Assembly: GCF_007858535.1 (NCBI RefSeq)
Contig: NZ_CP040174.1
Location: 992,001-1,056,000, forward strand
Direction of reading: 5' to 3'
Length of the DNA stretch: 64,000 nucleotides
Origin: Arthrobacter sp. UKPF54-2
GTDB lineage: Bacteria > Actinomycetota > Actinomycetes > Actinomycetales > Micrococcaceae
Of the stretch, positions 16,338-23,496 are shown in pieces. The notes beneath the pieces are model-generated. The model was not told where the DNA came from and did no database searches. It saw only the letters and a program-made list of their open reading frames with translations. Within the stretch, counting starts at the first letter, position 1, and each line of letters begins with the position of its first letter. A program made the translations under genes and the position numbers.

Positions 16338-17069
16338 ATGGGGATATGGGACAGGCTCACAGCCGCGTTGATTGGTAACAGGACGGCAGCAGCGCTAGCA
16401 ATGCCGGAACCAGCACAGCCAGCAGGACAAAGCCGGGCCCAGGCACCGGCCGCCAGCGAGAGCCGAAACCAGCCACCGGCCGCCGACGAGGCCCCCAACG
16501 TGCCACACTCTCCAAGCGATGAGGCAGCACGGCGGGCAAGCGCGTTTTACGACGCCGAGAGGGCAAAAGCGAAGGGCGCCGGGGTAACTGTGAAGAGCTA
16601 CCGCGCAGGCTACGTCTCGGCGGAGAGCGCCAAGGAACACCTCGTGCCCGGACCCGACGGTCGCCCGCCCCTCCGTCTTGTCTCATCGAATAACGGCCTC
16701 GACCTCGCACTGCCCAGTGGCCAACTTGTGGACTACAAGACCCTGGCCCTCCGTCACTTCAGTATCTTCGCGTTCCGTGTGGTGGGGACGGGCTACTACG
16801 ACGACGAGGACAAGCCCCGACGTTTCCGGAACGGCCAGCGGCTGGGCATCTTGCGCGAACCGGGCAACGAGTACGACCCGAACGCCGTCGCCCTCACGGC
16901 CGGCCGACCCGCCGCCAAGATCGGCTACGTCAACAAGCAACGCGCCAAATGGGTGGCCGAGATGCTCGACTCCGGCCAAGAGCTGTCTGCAATAGTCATC
17001 CAGACGAAGTCATCCCCGCGCGCCCTCATCACGACGCCCGAGATGCTCGAGTACCTCCAACGCGACTGA
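16338..17069 (+). CDS. HIRAN-domain protein
   Basis: 243 residues from the ATG at 16338 (a longer frame to 16242 lacks any start signal). Residues 1-60 are a short hydrophobic/basic start and a Pro/Ala-rich linker. Residues 60-140 are helical and of unknown type. The HIRAN domain fills about 145-222: FRVVGTGYY, then GQRLGILREPGNEYDPNAVAL (Glu174, Asn177, Asp180, Asn182) and KIGYVNKQRA. HIRAN domains bind DNA 3' ends or single-stranded DNA in HLTF/Rad5-type proteins and occur alone or with nuclease or helicase partners in bacteria. No enzymatic domain is present here, so it may recruit a partner, possibly the DUF3800 protein; this is inference. Confidence 0.86.
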   Translation: MGIWDRLTAALIGNRTAAALAMPEPAQPAGQSRAQAPAASESRNQPPAADEAPNVPHSPSDEAARRASAFYDAERAKAKGAGVTVKSYRAGYVSAESAKEHLVPGPDGRPPLRLVSSNNGLDLALPSGQLVDYKTLALRHFSIFAFRVVGTGYYDDEDKPRRFRNGQRLGILREPGNEYDPNAVALTAGRPAAKIGYVNKQRAKWVAEMLDSGQELSAIVIQTKSSPRALITTPEMLEYLQRD

Positions 17070-17077
17070 CCGCATGT

Positions 17078-17109
17078 AGTGGGGCCGGCAGCCAGCAGCC
17101 GGCCCCACT
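17078..17109. terminator. Perfect 12-bp hairpin between the HIRAN gene and capsid remnant
   Basis: AGTGGGGCCGGC (17078-17089), an eight-base loop, GCCGGCCCCACT (17098-17109). It sits between two convergent reading frames, which suggests a bidirectional stop. There is no T-run. Confidence 0.65.
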
Positions 17110-17111
17110 GA

Positions 17112-17402
17112 CTAGGACGCGGACAGGTCCAGCACGGCGAACGCGGACGGCACCTTGACGCCGAACCCAAGGCGGGACTCGACGCGCATCTTGGCCTGGT
17201 TCTTGTCGAACAGGGGCCCGGACGTATCGACGGCCATCGTTGCCTCCTCGCGGACCGCGACGACCGCGCGCGACCAGTCCGCGAGGATGGCCCGCCCGGC
17301 AGGAACGGCCGGCGACACGATCCGAGGAATGCGCCAGATGTTCGGAGCCGAGCCCGCGGCCGGATCACCGAGGAGGAACTTCCCGGTAGCGCCGCCGTCG
17401 CG
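17112..17402 (-). pseudogene. C-terminal remnant of an HK97-type phage major capsid protein
   Basis: The last 96 codons before the TAG at 17112 read like the end of a phage capsid protein: GKFLLGDPAAGSAPNIW, a RIPRIVSPAVPAG strand, then AILADWSRAVVAVREE and KMRVESRLGFGVKVPSAFAVLDL. These are the P-domain and final strand features of HK97 gp5-like proteins (lower-case consensus: 'G-pvv-sp-lpaGtalvgdf', 'v-ir-e-R-g--v--p-af-k-'). Upstream of about 17402 the similarity stops and no start exists; the frame then runs antisense through the integrase gene. The remnant shows the island was once a prophage. Confidence 0.78.
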
Positions 17403-17492
17403 CAGCTGCAGCCGGCACCGCGCCCGCCGCCGGCAAGGTCCGGAGCAGCAACCCGCCCAGGTACGAGGCCGCCCCAATGCGAGGCCCCCTGA

Positions 17493-18269
17493 AGCCCCTC
17501 GAGCATCGGCCACATTCACACCGTGCTGTCTGCCGTCCTGGCGTGGGCAGTCGAAACGGACCGGATCAGCCGCAACCCCGCAGCGGGTGTCCGTCTGCCA
17601 CGAGTCGCCGCCCCGGAGCAGGTCTATCTCAGCCACGCCCAGGTGGCAGAACTCGCCACCGCCGCGGAGGAGCTCACCGGACGCACCACGGACGGAACGC
17701 TCGTCCGGTTCCTCGCCTACACCGGCCTGCGAATCAATGAGGCGCTGGCCCTCAAAGTCTCCGCTCTCGACCTCATGCGAGCCCGCGCCGCCGTCGTCGC
17801 TACGTGGACGCTCGACAGGGTCGGCAAAAAGGTGCTCGGAACGCCCAAGACCCACGAGAAACGAGCCGTGCCGCTGCCCCGTTTCCTCGTCGCCGAGCTC
17901 CAGGAGCTCACCGCCGGCCAGTCGCAGGACGCCCACGTATTCCAGACGCCCACCGGAGAGGCGCTGAACGACCACAACTGGCGAAACCGCGTCTTCAATC
18001 TCGCCGCCCACGACGCCGACCTCGACGGCCTAGGCGTCACCCCGCACAAGCTACGCCACACCGCGGCCAGCGCGGCAATCGGGGCCGGGGCCGACGTCAA
18101 AGTCGTCCAGCTCATGCTGGGACACAAAGACGCCACGGAAACTCTCAACACCTACGGCCACCTTTGGCCGGACCGGCTCGACGAAGTCTCCGCAGCCCTC
18201 GAAACAGCCAGGACGTCCGCCCTCGACGCCACCGGCAATGTCTCCGGAATGTACCCACGGACCGCATAA
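17493..18269 (+). pseudogene. Tyrosine recombinase (phage integrase), N-terminus lost
   Basis: The frame opens after a TGA at 17490. The first usable start is the GTG at 17523, and integrase-like sequence begins a few codons before it (HTVLSAVLAWAVETDRI). The catalytic domain is complete, counted from 17523: Arg70 in TGLRINEAL, Lys109 in PKTHEKR, HKLRHTA with His175 and Arg178, LGHKDA with His201, and nucleophile Tyr211 in NTYGHL. The arm-binding and most of the core-binding N-terminal domain, about 120-150 residues in relatives, is absent. This would be the enzyme that created the 56-bp att repeats. It is probably inactive now, though a shortened protein could still be made. Confidence 0.88.
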
Positions 18270-18277
18270 CGCCCACC

Positions 18278-18285
18278 CCGAAGCG
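18278..18285. repeat. Left target-site duplication CCGAAGCG of the insertion sequence
   Basis: Eight bases, repeated exactly at 19576-19583 on the other side of the element. Eight-base duplications are typical of the IS256 superfamily. Confidence 0.9.
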
Positions 18286-19575
18286 GGGTTATAGGACAAA
18301 ATGTGTGTCTGCGTGAGGCCTGCTTCCTAGTGCCGGGGCGGTAATGCGGGGTTTGCTATGCCCTGAGACTCGTAGTTGTGGCTGGTGCTGGGAATTCCTC
18401 GCGTTGTGTGCTCTGTGGTTCTGGACTCAAGCGGAACGGTAAGACCTCCGCCGGGCGGACCCGGTGGAGATGTACGGGGTGCGGTGCGAGCAGCACCAGG
18501 ACCCGGCCCGATGTGGAACGCCGGGCCCAACTGGGCGCCTTTCTCGGCTGGCTCATGGGCAAGAGCTCCCAGGTCGAGTGTGTCCGGGAAGGCGCCGACC
18601 GGTCCTTCCGCCGCCGGACGGGCTGGTGCTGGAATATCGCCCCACAGATTCCCGTCACCGGCGAGGTCCACGACCAGATCCAGGTCGACGGGATTTACGT
18701 CGGCTCGTGGTGCTGCCTGATCGCGGTCGCCGGCGATTACGTCCTCGGGTGGCAATGGTGCGACACCGAGAAAAAGGCTGCGTGGGCGGCCCTGCTGGCA
18801 AGGTTCCCCGCGCCCACGGTCGTGATCACCGACGGCGGCGCCGGGATTGCCGCCGCCCTGTCTGAATGCTGGTCCGAGACCGCGGTCCAGCGCTGCCAGG
18901 TGCACGTCCAACGCAACGTCCGCACCTACCTGACCGGCCGGCCCAGAACCGAGGCCGGCAAAGCGCTCCTGCGCCTTGGCCGTGCCCTGACCAGAATCAC
19001 CACGGCGACCGAAGCCGCGGCCTGGCTCGGAGGCCTGAACGACTGGTATCAGGACCACGGGCACCTCGTCCGGGCCAGGACCTACCGCAACGGCACCGCC
19101 CTCGTGCCGGGATGGGTGCGGGCAAACCAAAGCTGGTGGTTCACCCACGACCGGCTGCGCAAGGCCTACCGGCTCCTCGAACGCCTCAGCCGGGCCGGGA
19201 CTCTCTTCACGTACCTGCGTGCCGAACACGCCGGGCTCAACATTGCACCCACAACCAACCGAATCGAAGGCGGCACGAACGCCCAGCTCCGTCTAATCCT
19301 CCGGGCCCACCGCGGGATGAGCGAAGAGCACCAAAAGCGCGCCATCGAGTGGTACCTCTACCTCCACAGCGAAAACCCGCTACCGCCGGCCGAGCTGATC
19401 GCGGCGCACCACTACGAGCTCCCGCGGCCGAAGCGAACGGTGATCACGGACGGTACTCCGGGCCCGGAACGTTATAGCGCCGGTCTCAGCGCCGAAGAAG
19501 GCCTCTGGGCCAGAAAAGGCTGGGCAGGACGCACCTAACACGCCCGAAAAAGACACACATTTTGTCCTATAACCC
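18286..19575 (+). mobile_element. Complete IS1249-like insertion sequence (IS256 family), 1290 bp
   Basis: It has perfect 25-base terminal inverted repeats (18286-18310 and 19551-19575; outer bases GGGTTATAGGACAAAATG) and an eight-base target duplication on both sides. One transposase gene fills it. It inserted directly after the integrase stop codon, inside the island, so it is younger than the island. Perfect ends and an intact gene suggest recent movement. Confidence 0.93.
18378..19538 (+). CDS. IS1249-type transposase
   Basis: 386 residues from a GTG at 18378. An N-terminal zinc ribbon (CVLCGSGLKRNG...WRCTGCG, about residues 9-36) precedes a helix-turn-helix region. The DDE catalytic core follows, with the first Asp in IQVDGIYVGS, the second in VVITDGGAG and the Glu in NRIEGGTNAQLR. 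The CQVHVQRNV segment after the second Asp is typical of the IS256 superfamily, and the zinc ribbon points to the IS1249 group common in Actinobacteria. The gene is uninterrupted. Confidence 0.92.
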   Translation: MAGAGNSSRCVLCGSGLKRNGKTSAGRTRWRCTGCGASSTRTRPDVERRAQLGAFLGWLMGKSSQVECVREGADRSFRRRTGWCWNIAPQIPVTGEVHDQIQVDGIYVGSWCCLIAVAGDYVLGWQWCDTEKKAAWAALLARFPAPTVVITDGGAGIAAALSECWSETAVQRCQVHVQRNVRTYLTGRPRTEAGKALLRLGRALTRITTATEAAAWLGGLNDWYQDHGHLVRARTYRNGTALVPGWVRANQSWWFTHDRLRKAYRLLERLSRAGTLFTYLRAEHAGLNIAPTTNRIEGGTNAQLRLILRAHRGMSEEHQKRAIEWYLYLHSENPLPPAELIAAHHYELPRPKRTVITDGTPGPERYSAGLSAEEGLWARKGWAGRT

Positions 19576-19583
19576 CCGAAGCG
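19576..19583. repeat. Right target-site duplication CCGAAGCG
   Basis: Partner of 18278-18285; removal of the element plus one copy restores a continuous sequence after the integrase gene. Confidence 0.9.
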
Positions 19584-19598
19584 AACCGAACCCGGACG

Positions 19599-19642
19599 CA
19601 AAAAAGCCCCGATTCCCTGCAATTGCAAGGAACCGGGGCTTT
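19599..19642 (-). terminator. tRNA-Lys terminator carried by the island
   Basis: On the minus strand AAAGCCCCGGTTCC pairs with GGAATCGGGGCTTT and is followed by a T-run. It resembles but is not identical to the terminator at 14895-14935. The element therefore brought its own tRNA terminator along with the replacement 3' end. Confidence 0.82.
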
Positions 19643-19695
19643 CCACTCTTCGCTAAAAGAGTGGGCCCTGTGGGGCTCGAACCCACGACCCACGG
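19640..19695. repeat. Right attachment site: 56-bp copy inside the intact tRNA-Lys region
   Basis: Identical to 14933-14988. This copy completes the functional tRNA gene, and its tRNA part is element-derived. Confidence 0.92.
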
Positions 19696-19734
19696 ATTAA
19701 AAGTCCGATGCTCTACCAACTGAGCTAAAGGCCC
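19662..19734 (-). tRNA. tRNA-Lys (anticodon UUU)
   Basis: 73 bases without an encoded CCA. Acceptor GGGCCUU pairs with AGGGCCC (two wobble or weak pairs near the base), and the D arm is GCUCAGUUGGUAGAGC. The anticodon loop is CUUUUAA with anticodon UUU. The T arm is GUGGG UUCGAGC CCCAC. A TACAGT -10-like hexamer lies upstream on the minus strand at 19809-19814. It is the integration site of the island. Confidence 0.95.
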
Positions 19735-19936
19735 CCGCCGACAGCCTCAACCGGCGGAAAATCCGCTGATGACAGGCACGTCGGCCCAGTCCATTTCTGG
19801 ACGTTAACACTGTACCGCAGACACAGGCGGCCTTTGGCACCCGGGCCGACACGCCGTCGTCGGGGGCTGCGGCGCCGTCGACCGGCGGCCGAACGCCATG
19901 CTCGATTCCCGGAATACACAGGAGTAGCGTGGGGGC

Positions 19937-20593
19937 ATGAGCGAGCAAGCAGGAGCCGGCAGCCCCGGACCGCACCGTCACCACAAGCCCAAGCCCTTCG
20001 CGCCGATCGATTTTGAACCGTTCGCCGGCGGGGCGGACCCGGCGCGGGTCTCCGAGGCCGCCCACCTCGCGGCACAGGCGCTCGTGCGCCGCGGACGGGA
20101 CAGCGACGACCCCAAAGTCACCAAACGGCTGGTCAAACTTGCCGACGAACAGGGCCTGGACGCCATCGCCGAAATGTGGGCGGAGAGCCCGGCGAGGTCC
20201 CTGCCCGGCGCCCTCTGGCGGCTCTACGCCCTCCGCGCGGCGACCATCCGGGACCCGGAACGGATTTCGGTCTATTTCAAGGCGGGCAAAGACACCGCGC
20301 AGGTCTCCCACGTGGTGGCGGGCGCGGCGGAGCCTCCCGGCGCCGAGGAAATGAAGTCGATGGCGGACGCCATCCTCTCCGGCGCCTTCGACGGCGAGTT
20401 CGACGTCGCGCTGGAGCGGTCCGCGGCCTTCTGCCGGGTGGTGGCGCTGGGCCAGGCCACCCTTGCCGACGGTGCGGAGCACAGCAACGAAAACCATGCG
20501 AGCAAGCTCACGCGCAATTCGCACCTCCTGGTCAAGACCGCCGAGGACCTCGAACACGCGGCCAACGCCTGGCGGCTGGGCGAGCTGGACTGA
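19937..20593 (+). CDS. Conserved actinobacterial protein of unknown function
   Basis: 218 residues, soluble, mostly helical, rich in Ala and Glu. It starts with a disordered basic stretch (GPHRHHKPKPF), then helices carrying AAHLAAQALVRRGRD, RLVKLADEQGLDAIAEMW and LPGALWRLYALRAATI. No known motif is recognised. The middle (SMADAILSGAFDGEFDVALERSAAFCRVVALG) reads like a bundle. The ATG follows TAGCGT by six bases, so it may be leaderless, although GGGGG also lies just upstream. It starts directly after the tRNA-Lys region and is separated from the phosphate genes by 363 bases, so no functional link is evident. Confidence 0.8.
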   Translation: MSEQAGAGSPGPHRHHKPKPFAPIDFEPFAGGADPARVSEAAHLAAQALVRRGRDSDDPKVTKRLVKLADEQGLDAIAEMWAESPARSLPGALWRLYALRAATIRDPERISVYFKAGKDTAQVSHVVAGAAEPPGAEEMKSMADAILSGAFDGEFDVALERSAAFCRVVALGQATLADGAEHSNENHASKLTRNSHLLVKTAEDLEHAANAWRLGELD

Positions 20594-20956
20594 GTCCAAA
20601 GCCGGCCCGACGGCGCCCGGATTGGGCCTCTTAGACCTGCCCGGAGACCCTGTCAATACGCATGCGCGGCCCGTGCTGTCAATGTTGACTTGGGCCTGCC
20701 GACGTAGAAAACTGAAGGCGGTGTCGAACCGCGAAACCCCCGGGCTTCAACAATTAGCCGCCTAGAGCGGCCTACCGCCGAGAGGCGTATCCGGTTCGGC
20801 ACCATTTTCATGCCCTGTTTCATGCCCTGCCGGGCGGAGGGTTTCCGGCCGTTATTTCCCGGGCGGTAAAGTAATCCCCATGCGCGGGTCATCGTCACGT
20901 TCCAGGGCCGGCAGACAACGCCCGTGTACGCCTCGTCCGGAGACCGGTAACCCCAC
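20594..20956. other. Intergenic region before the DUF47/PiT operon
   Basis: No gene seen. It contains an exact tandem 12-mer TTTCATGCCCTG (20806-20817 and 20818-20829) and an inverted repeat GTCAA/TTGAC (20678-20689). Either could be a regulatory site for the phosphate transporter operon. No convincing PHO box was found. Confidence 0.45.
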
Positions 20957-21574
20957 GTGAAGCTGCGCCTTTTCCCCCAGGAGCCCGCAGGGCTGAACCT
21001 GCTGTCCCAAATGGCCCATCAGATCGCCCTCGCCACGGGGACCCTTGCGGAGATCCTCGGCGCGCCGGCCAGCGAGCATTCGCGGCTCGTGGAGGACATG
21101 CACGACCACGAGGCCAAGTCCGCGGAACTGCATTTTGCCCTGCTGACCCACATGCGGACCAGCTTCCTGAACCCGCTCCCCCGCGAGGACATGTACGCGC
21201 TCTCCCGCTACCTCAATGAGGCAATGGAAAAGCTCGACGCCGCCGCCGACCTCGTCTTCCTCTACAAACTGGAACGGCTGCCCAAACGCGCGGCGGACCA
21301 GCTGGAAATCATCAGCCGGCAGGCCGAGCTCACGGTCGACGCCATGCGCCAGTTGAACAATCTGGATGACCTCGAGGATTACTGGATCGAAGTCCTGCGG
21401 CTCACCAAACGCGCCGAGCGCACCCACCGGGTCTGGGTGGCGGACATGCTCAAGGACATGAAGTCGGCCCAGTACGCCCGCAACCGCGACATCGCGGACC
21501 AGCTCGTGGAAGTCACCAAGGACATGCGGCGAATCGCCACGCAGGTGGGCAGCATCATCGTCAAGGAATCCTGA
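20957..21574 (+). CDS. DUF47 (PhoU-like) protein, partner of PiT transporter
   Basis: 205 residues, all helical. It has the acidic metal-binding pattern of the PhoU/DUF47 fold: an early VEDMHDHEAKSAELHFAL helix with the E/DxxxD-type repeat, LNEAMEKLDAAADLVFLY, and a second bundle with LTKRAERTHRVWVADML. DUF47 proteins sit next to PiT phosphate transporters and are thought to regulate them. The start is a GTG at 20957. The stop at 21572-21574 is one base before the next start, so the two genes are translationally coupled. Confidence 0.9.
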   Translation: MKLRLFPQEPAGLNLLSQMAHQIALATGTLAEILGAPASEHSRLVEDMHDHEAKSAELHFALLTHMRTSFLNPLPREDMYALSRYLNEAMEKLDAAADLVFLYKLERLPKRAADQLEIISRQAELTVDAMRQLNNLDDLEDYWIEVLRLTKRAERTHRVWVADMLKDMKSAQYARNRDIADQLVEVTKDMRRIATQVGSIIVKES

Positions 21575-21575
21575 G

Positions 21576-22592
21576 GTGTCCCTGGCCCTCTTTGCCCTGG
21601 TGGTCCTCTTCGCCGCGGCATTCGCCTTCCTCAACGGCTTCCGGGACGCTTCGTCCTCGGTAGCCCTCGCGGTCCGGACCCGGGCCCTGACGCCCACCGT
21701 CGCGGTGCTGCTGGCCGGGGTGTTCAACTTCATCGGCGCCGCCCTCAGCGCGGCGATGGCGCTGGAGGTCAGCCGGACCTGGGTGGCCCTCCCGGCCGGG
21801 GCCAACGGGCTGACCATCCTGATCGCCGGGCTGCTCAGCGCCGTTCTGTGGGGCGTCTACACCTGGTGGCGCGGTATTCCCTCCTCCTCCACGCACGCTT
21901 TGGTGGGCGGCCTGGCCGGCGCCGGCATCGCCAGCGTGGCCGTGGGTGGGAACTCCGTGGGCGGCGCGGACCAGTCGCTGCTGTTCCAGGTGGTGCTCCC
22001 CCTGCTGATCTCCCCTGTCATCGCCTTCGTGGGCGCCTACCTGCTGGTCTGGCCCGCCACGTGGGCGGCCCGCTACACCCCGCCGGGTGTGGTGAACAGC
22101 AGGTCCAGGCGGGCGCAGGCCATCGCCGCGGGCGCGGTGGCCTTTGGGCACGGACTGCAGGACGGCCAGCGCACCAGCGCCGTGCTCATCCTCGCGATGC
22201 TGGCAGCCGGGCTGACTGACGGCGGGTCCACACCCGCGTGGGTGGCGCTGCTGACAGCCGCCATGCTGACGGCGGGCACGCTCGCGGGCGGCTGGCGGAT
22301 CTCCTACACGATCGGCTACCGGCTGGTCCGGATCGATCCGCTACGCGGGTTCGTTGCCCAGCTCTACAGCAGCGTCATCCTGCTGGTGGGCGCCATCGGA
22401 CTGCATTGGCCGGTTTCCACCACCCACACCGTGACCTCGGCCGTGCTGGGGGCGGGCACGAACCAGAGGTATACGGGGACCAACCGGCGGCTGGTGCTCC
22501 GGGTGCTCGCCTTCTGGGCCCTGACCCCGCTGGTGACGGCGGCGGCGGCGTTCGTGCTGGAACTCGCCCTCTCCCCGCTTACGGGCCTCTAG
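21576..22592 (+). CDS. PiT-family low-affinity inorganic phosphate transporter
   Basis: 338 residues with about nine to ten membrane segments. The PiT duplicated motif is visible as AFAFLNGFRDASSSVALAVRTRAL near the N-terminus, where 'GFHDTAN' in classical PiT is here GFRDASS, and as VAFGHGLQDGQRTSAV in the second half. SSTHALVGG and VSTTHTVTSAVLG are the two S/T-T/S-H loops of the family. It should import metal-phosphate with protons or sodium. The changed GFRDASS motif may alter coupling. The GTG start lies one base after the DUF47 stop. Its 3' end faces pstB across a palindromic repeat. Confidence 0.9.
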   Translation: MSLALFALVVLFAAAFAFLNGFRDASSSVALAVRTRALTPTVAVLLAGVFNFIGAALSAAMALEVSRTWVALPAGANGLTILIAGLLSAVLWGVYTWWRGIPSSSTHALVGGLAGAGIASVAVGGNSVGGADQSLLFQVVLPLLISPVIAFVGAYLLVWPATWAARYTPPGVVNSRSRRAQAIAAGAVAFGHGLQDGQRTSAVLILAMLAAGLTDGGSTPAWVALLTAAMLTAGTLAGGWRISYTIGYRLVRIDPLRGFVAQLYSSVILLVGAIGLHWPVSTTHTVTSAVLGAGTNQRYTGTNRRLVLRVLAFWALTPLVTAAAAFVLELALSPLTGL

Positions 22593-22602
22593 CACCCGCC
22601 GG

Positions 22603-22660
22603 TTGCTCCGTAGGTGCCCTTTTGGGGGCCCAAAACGGCACGTGCGGAGCAGTCGATGAG
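22603..22660. repeat. Palindromic intergenic repeat, copy 1
   Basis: The outer arms TTGCTCCGTAGGTGCC and GGCACGTGCGGAGCA pair with few mismatches. The centre TTTTGGG-GG-CCCAAAA is a perfect palindrome. A tail GTCGATGAG follows. A close relative lies at 43640-43701, and both are between convergent genes, so they may act as bidirectional terminators. Confidence 0.75.
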
Positions 22661-22670
22661 CGGGCAGGGC

Positions 22671-23450
22671 CTACCCGAAGCGGCCGGAGACGTAGTCCTC
22701 GGTGGCCTTTACGGTGGGGTTGCTGAAGATGGTGTGGGTGTCCCCGTATTCGATCAGCTTGCCGGGCTTGCCGGTGCCCGCGATGTTGAAGAACGCCGTC
22801 TTGTCCGAGACACGGGCGGCCTGCTGCATGTTGTGGGTCACGATCACCACGGTGTATTCGTCCTTGAGCTCGTTGATGAGGTCCTCAATGGCGAGCGTGG
22901 AGATGGGGTCCAGGGCCGAGCAGGGCTCGTCCATCAGGATCACCTGCGGCTCCACGGCGATGGCGCGGGCGATGCAGAGGCGCTGCTGCTGGCCGCCGGA
23001 GAGTCCGGAGCCGGGCTTGGCCAAGCGGTCCTTGACCTCGTTCCAGAGATTGGCGCCGCGCAGGGAGCGCTCCACGAGGGAGTCCGCCTCGCCCTTGGAG
23101 ATCTTCTGGTTGTTCAGCTTCACGCCGGCCAGCACGTTGTCCCGGATGGACATGGTGGGGAACGGGTTGGGCCGCTGGAACACCATGCCGATCTGCGAAC
23201 GGACCGTCACCGGGTCCACGCCGGGGCCGTAGAGGTTGTCGCCGTCGAGCAGCACTTCGCCTTCCACCCGGGCGCCCGGGATGACTTCGTGCATCCGGTT
23301 CAGGGTGCGGAGGAAGGTGGACTTGCCGCAGCCGGAGGGGCCGATGAAGGCGGTGACCGACTTGGCGTCGATACTGATGTTGACGTCCTCGACGGCCAGG
23401 AATTTGCTGTAGTAGACGTTCAGGTCTTTGACGTCGATGCGCTTAGACAT
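22671..23450 (-). CDS. pstB: Phosphate ABC transporter ATP-binding protein PstB
   Basis: 259 residues, full length for PstB. Walker A is GPSGCGKST (about 36-44), the Q-loop follows in [14 protein letters not shown], the signature is LSGGQQQR and Walker B is [13 protein letters not shown]. The H-loop is [10 protein letters not shown]. The NPFPxSI-type stretch is PstB-specific. It energises high-affinity phosphate uptake with PstA and PstC. It is last in the minus-strand operon pstS-pstC-pstA-pstB, 46 bases after pstA, with an AAGGAAC ribosome site. Confidence 0.97.
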   Translation of the reverse strand: MSKRIDVKDLNVYYSKFLAVEDVNISIDAKSVTAFIGPSGCGKSTFLRTLNRMHEVIPGARVEGEVLLDGDNLYGPGVDPVTVRSQIGMVFQRPNPFPTMSIRDNVLAGVKLNNQKISKGEADSLVERSLRGANLWNEVKDRLAKPGSGLSGGQQQRLCIARAIAVEPQVILMDEPCSALDPISTLAIEDLINELKDEYTVVIVTHNMQQAARVSDKTAFFNIAGTGKPGKLIEYGDTHTIFSNPTVKATEDYVSGRFG

Positions 23451-23496
23451 GCTGTTCCTTCACTTGTGGAGGTAGGGACCGGGTGCCGGCGGCGGC

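Larger units (their letters stand above)
14933..19695. mobile_element. 4.7-kb integrated island in tRNA-Lys, remnant of a prophage or integrative element
   Basis: Bounded by the 56-bp direct repeats. It contains a DUF3800 gene, a HIRAN gene, a phage capsid remnant, an integrase lacking its N-terminal half and an IS1249-like insertion sequence. The integrase lies next to the intact tRNA, as usual, apart from the later IS insertion between them. The left half looks lower in G+C than the surrounding genes. It is too small and broken to move by itself, but the integrase catalytic domain is complete. Confidence 0.88.

Noticed and set aside
17403-18011. Upstream extension of the capsid remnant across the integrase
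   Set aside because: No capsid-like sequence is seen there and the integrase motifs on the other strand are strong, so it is antisense noise.
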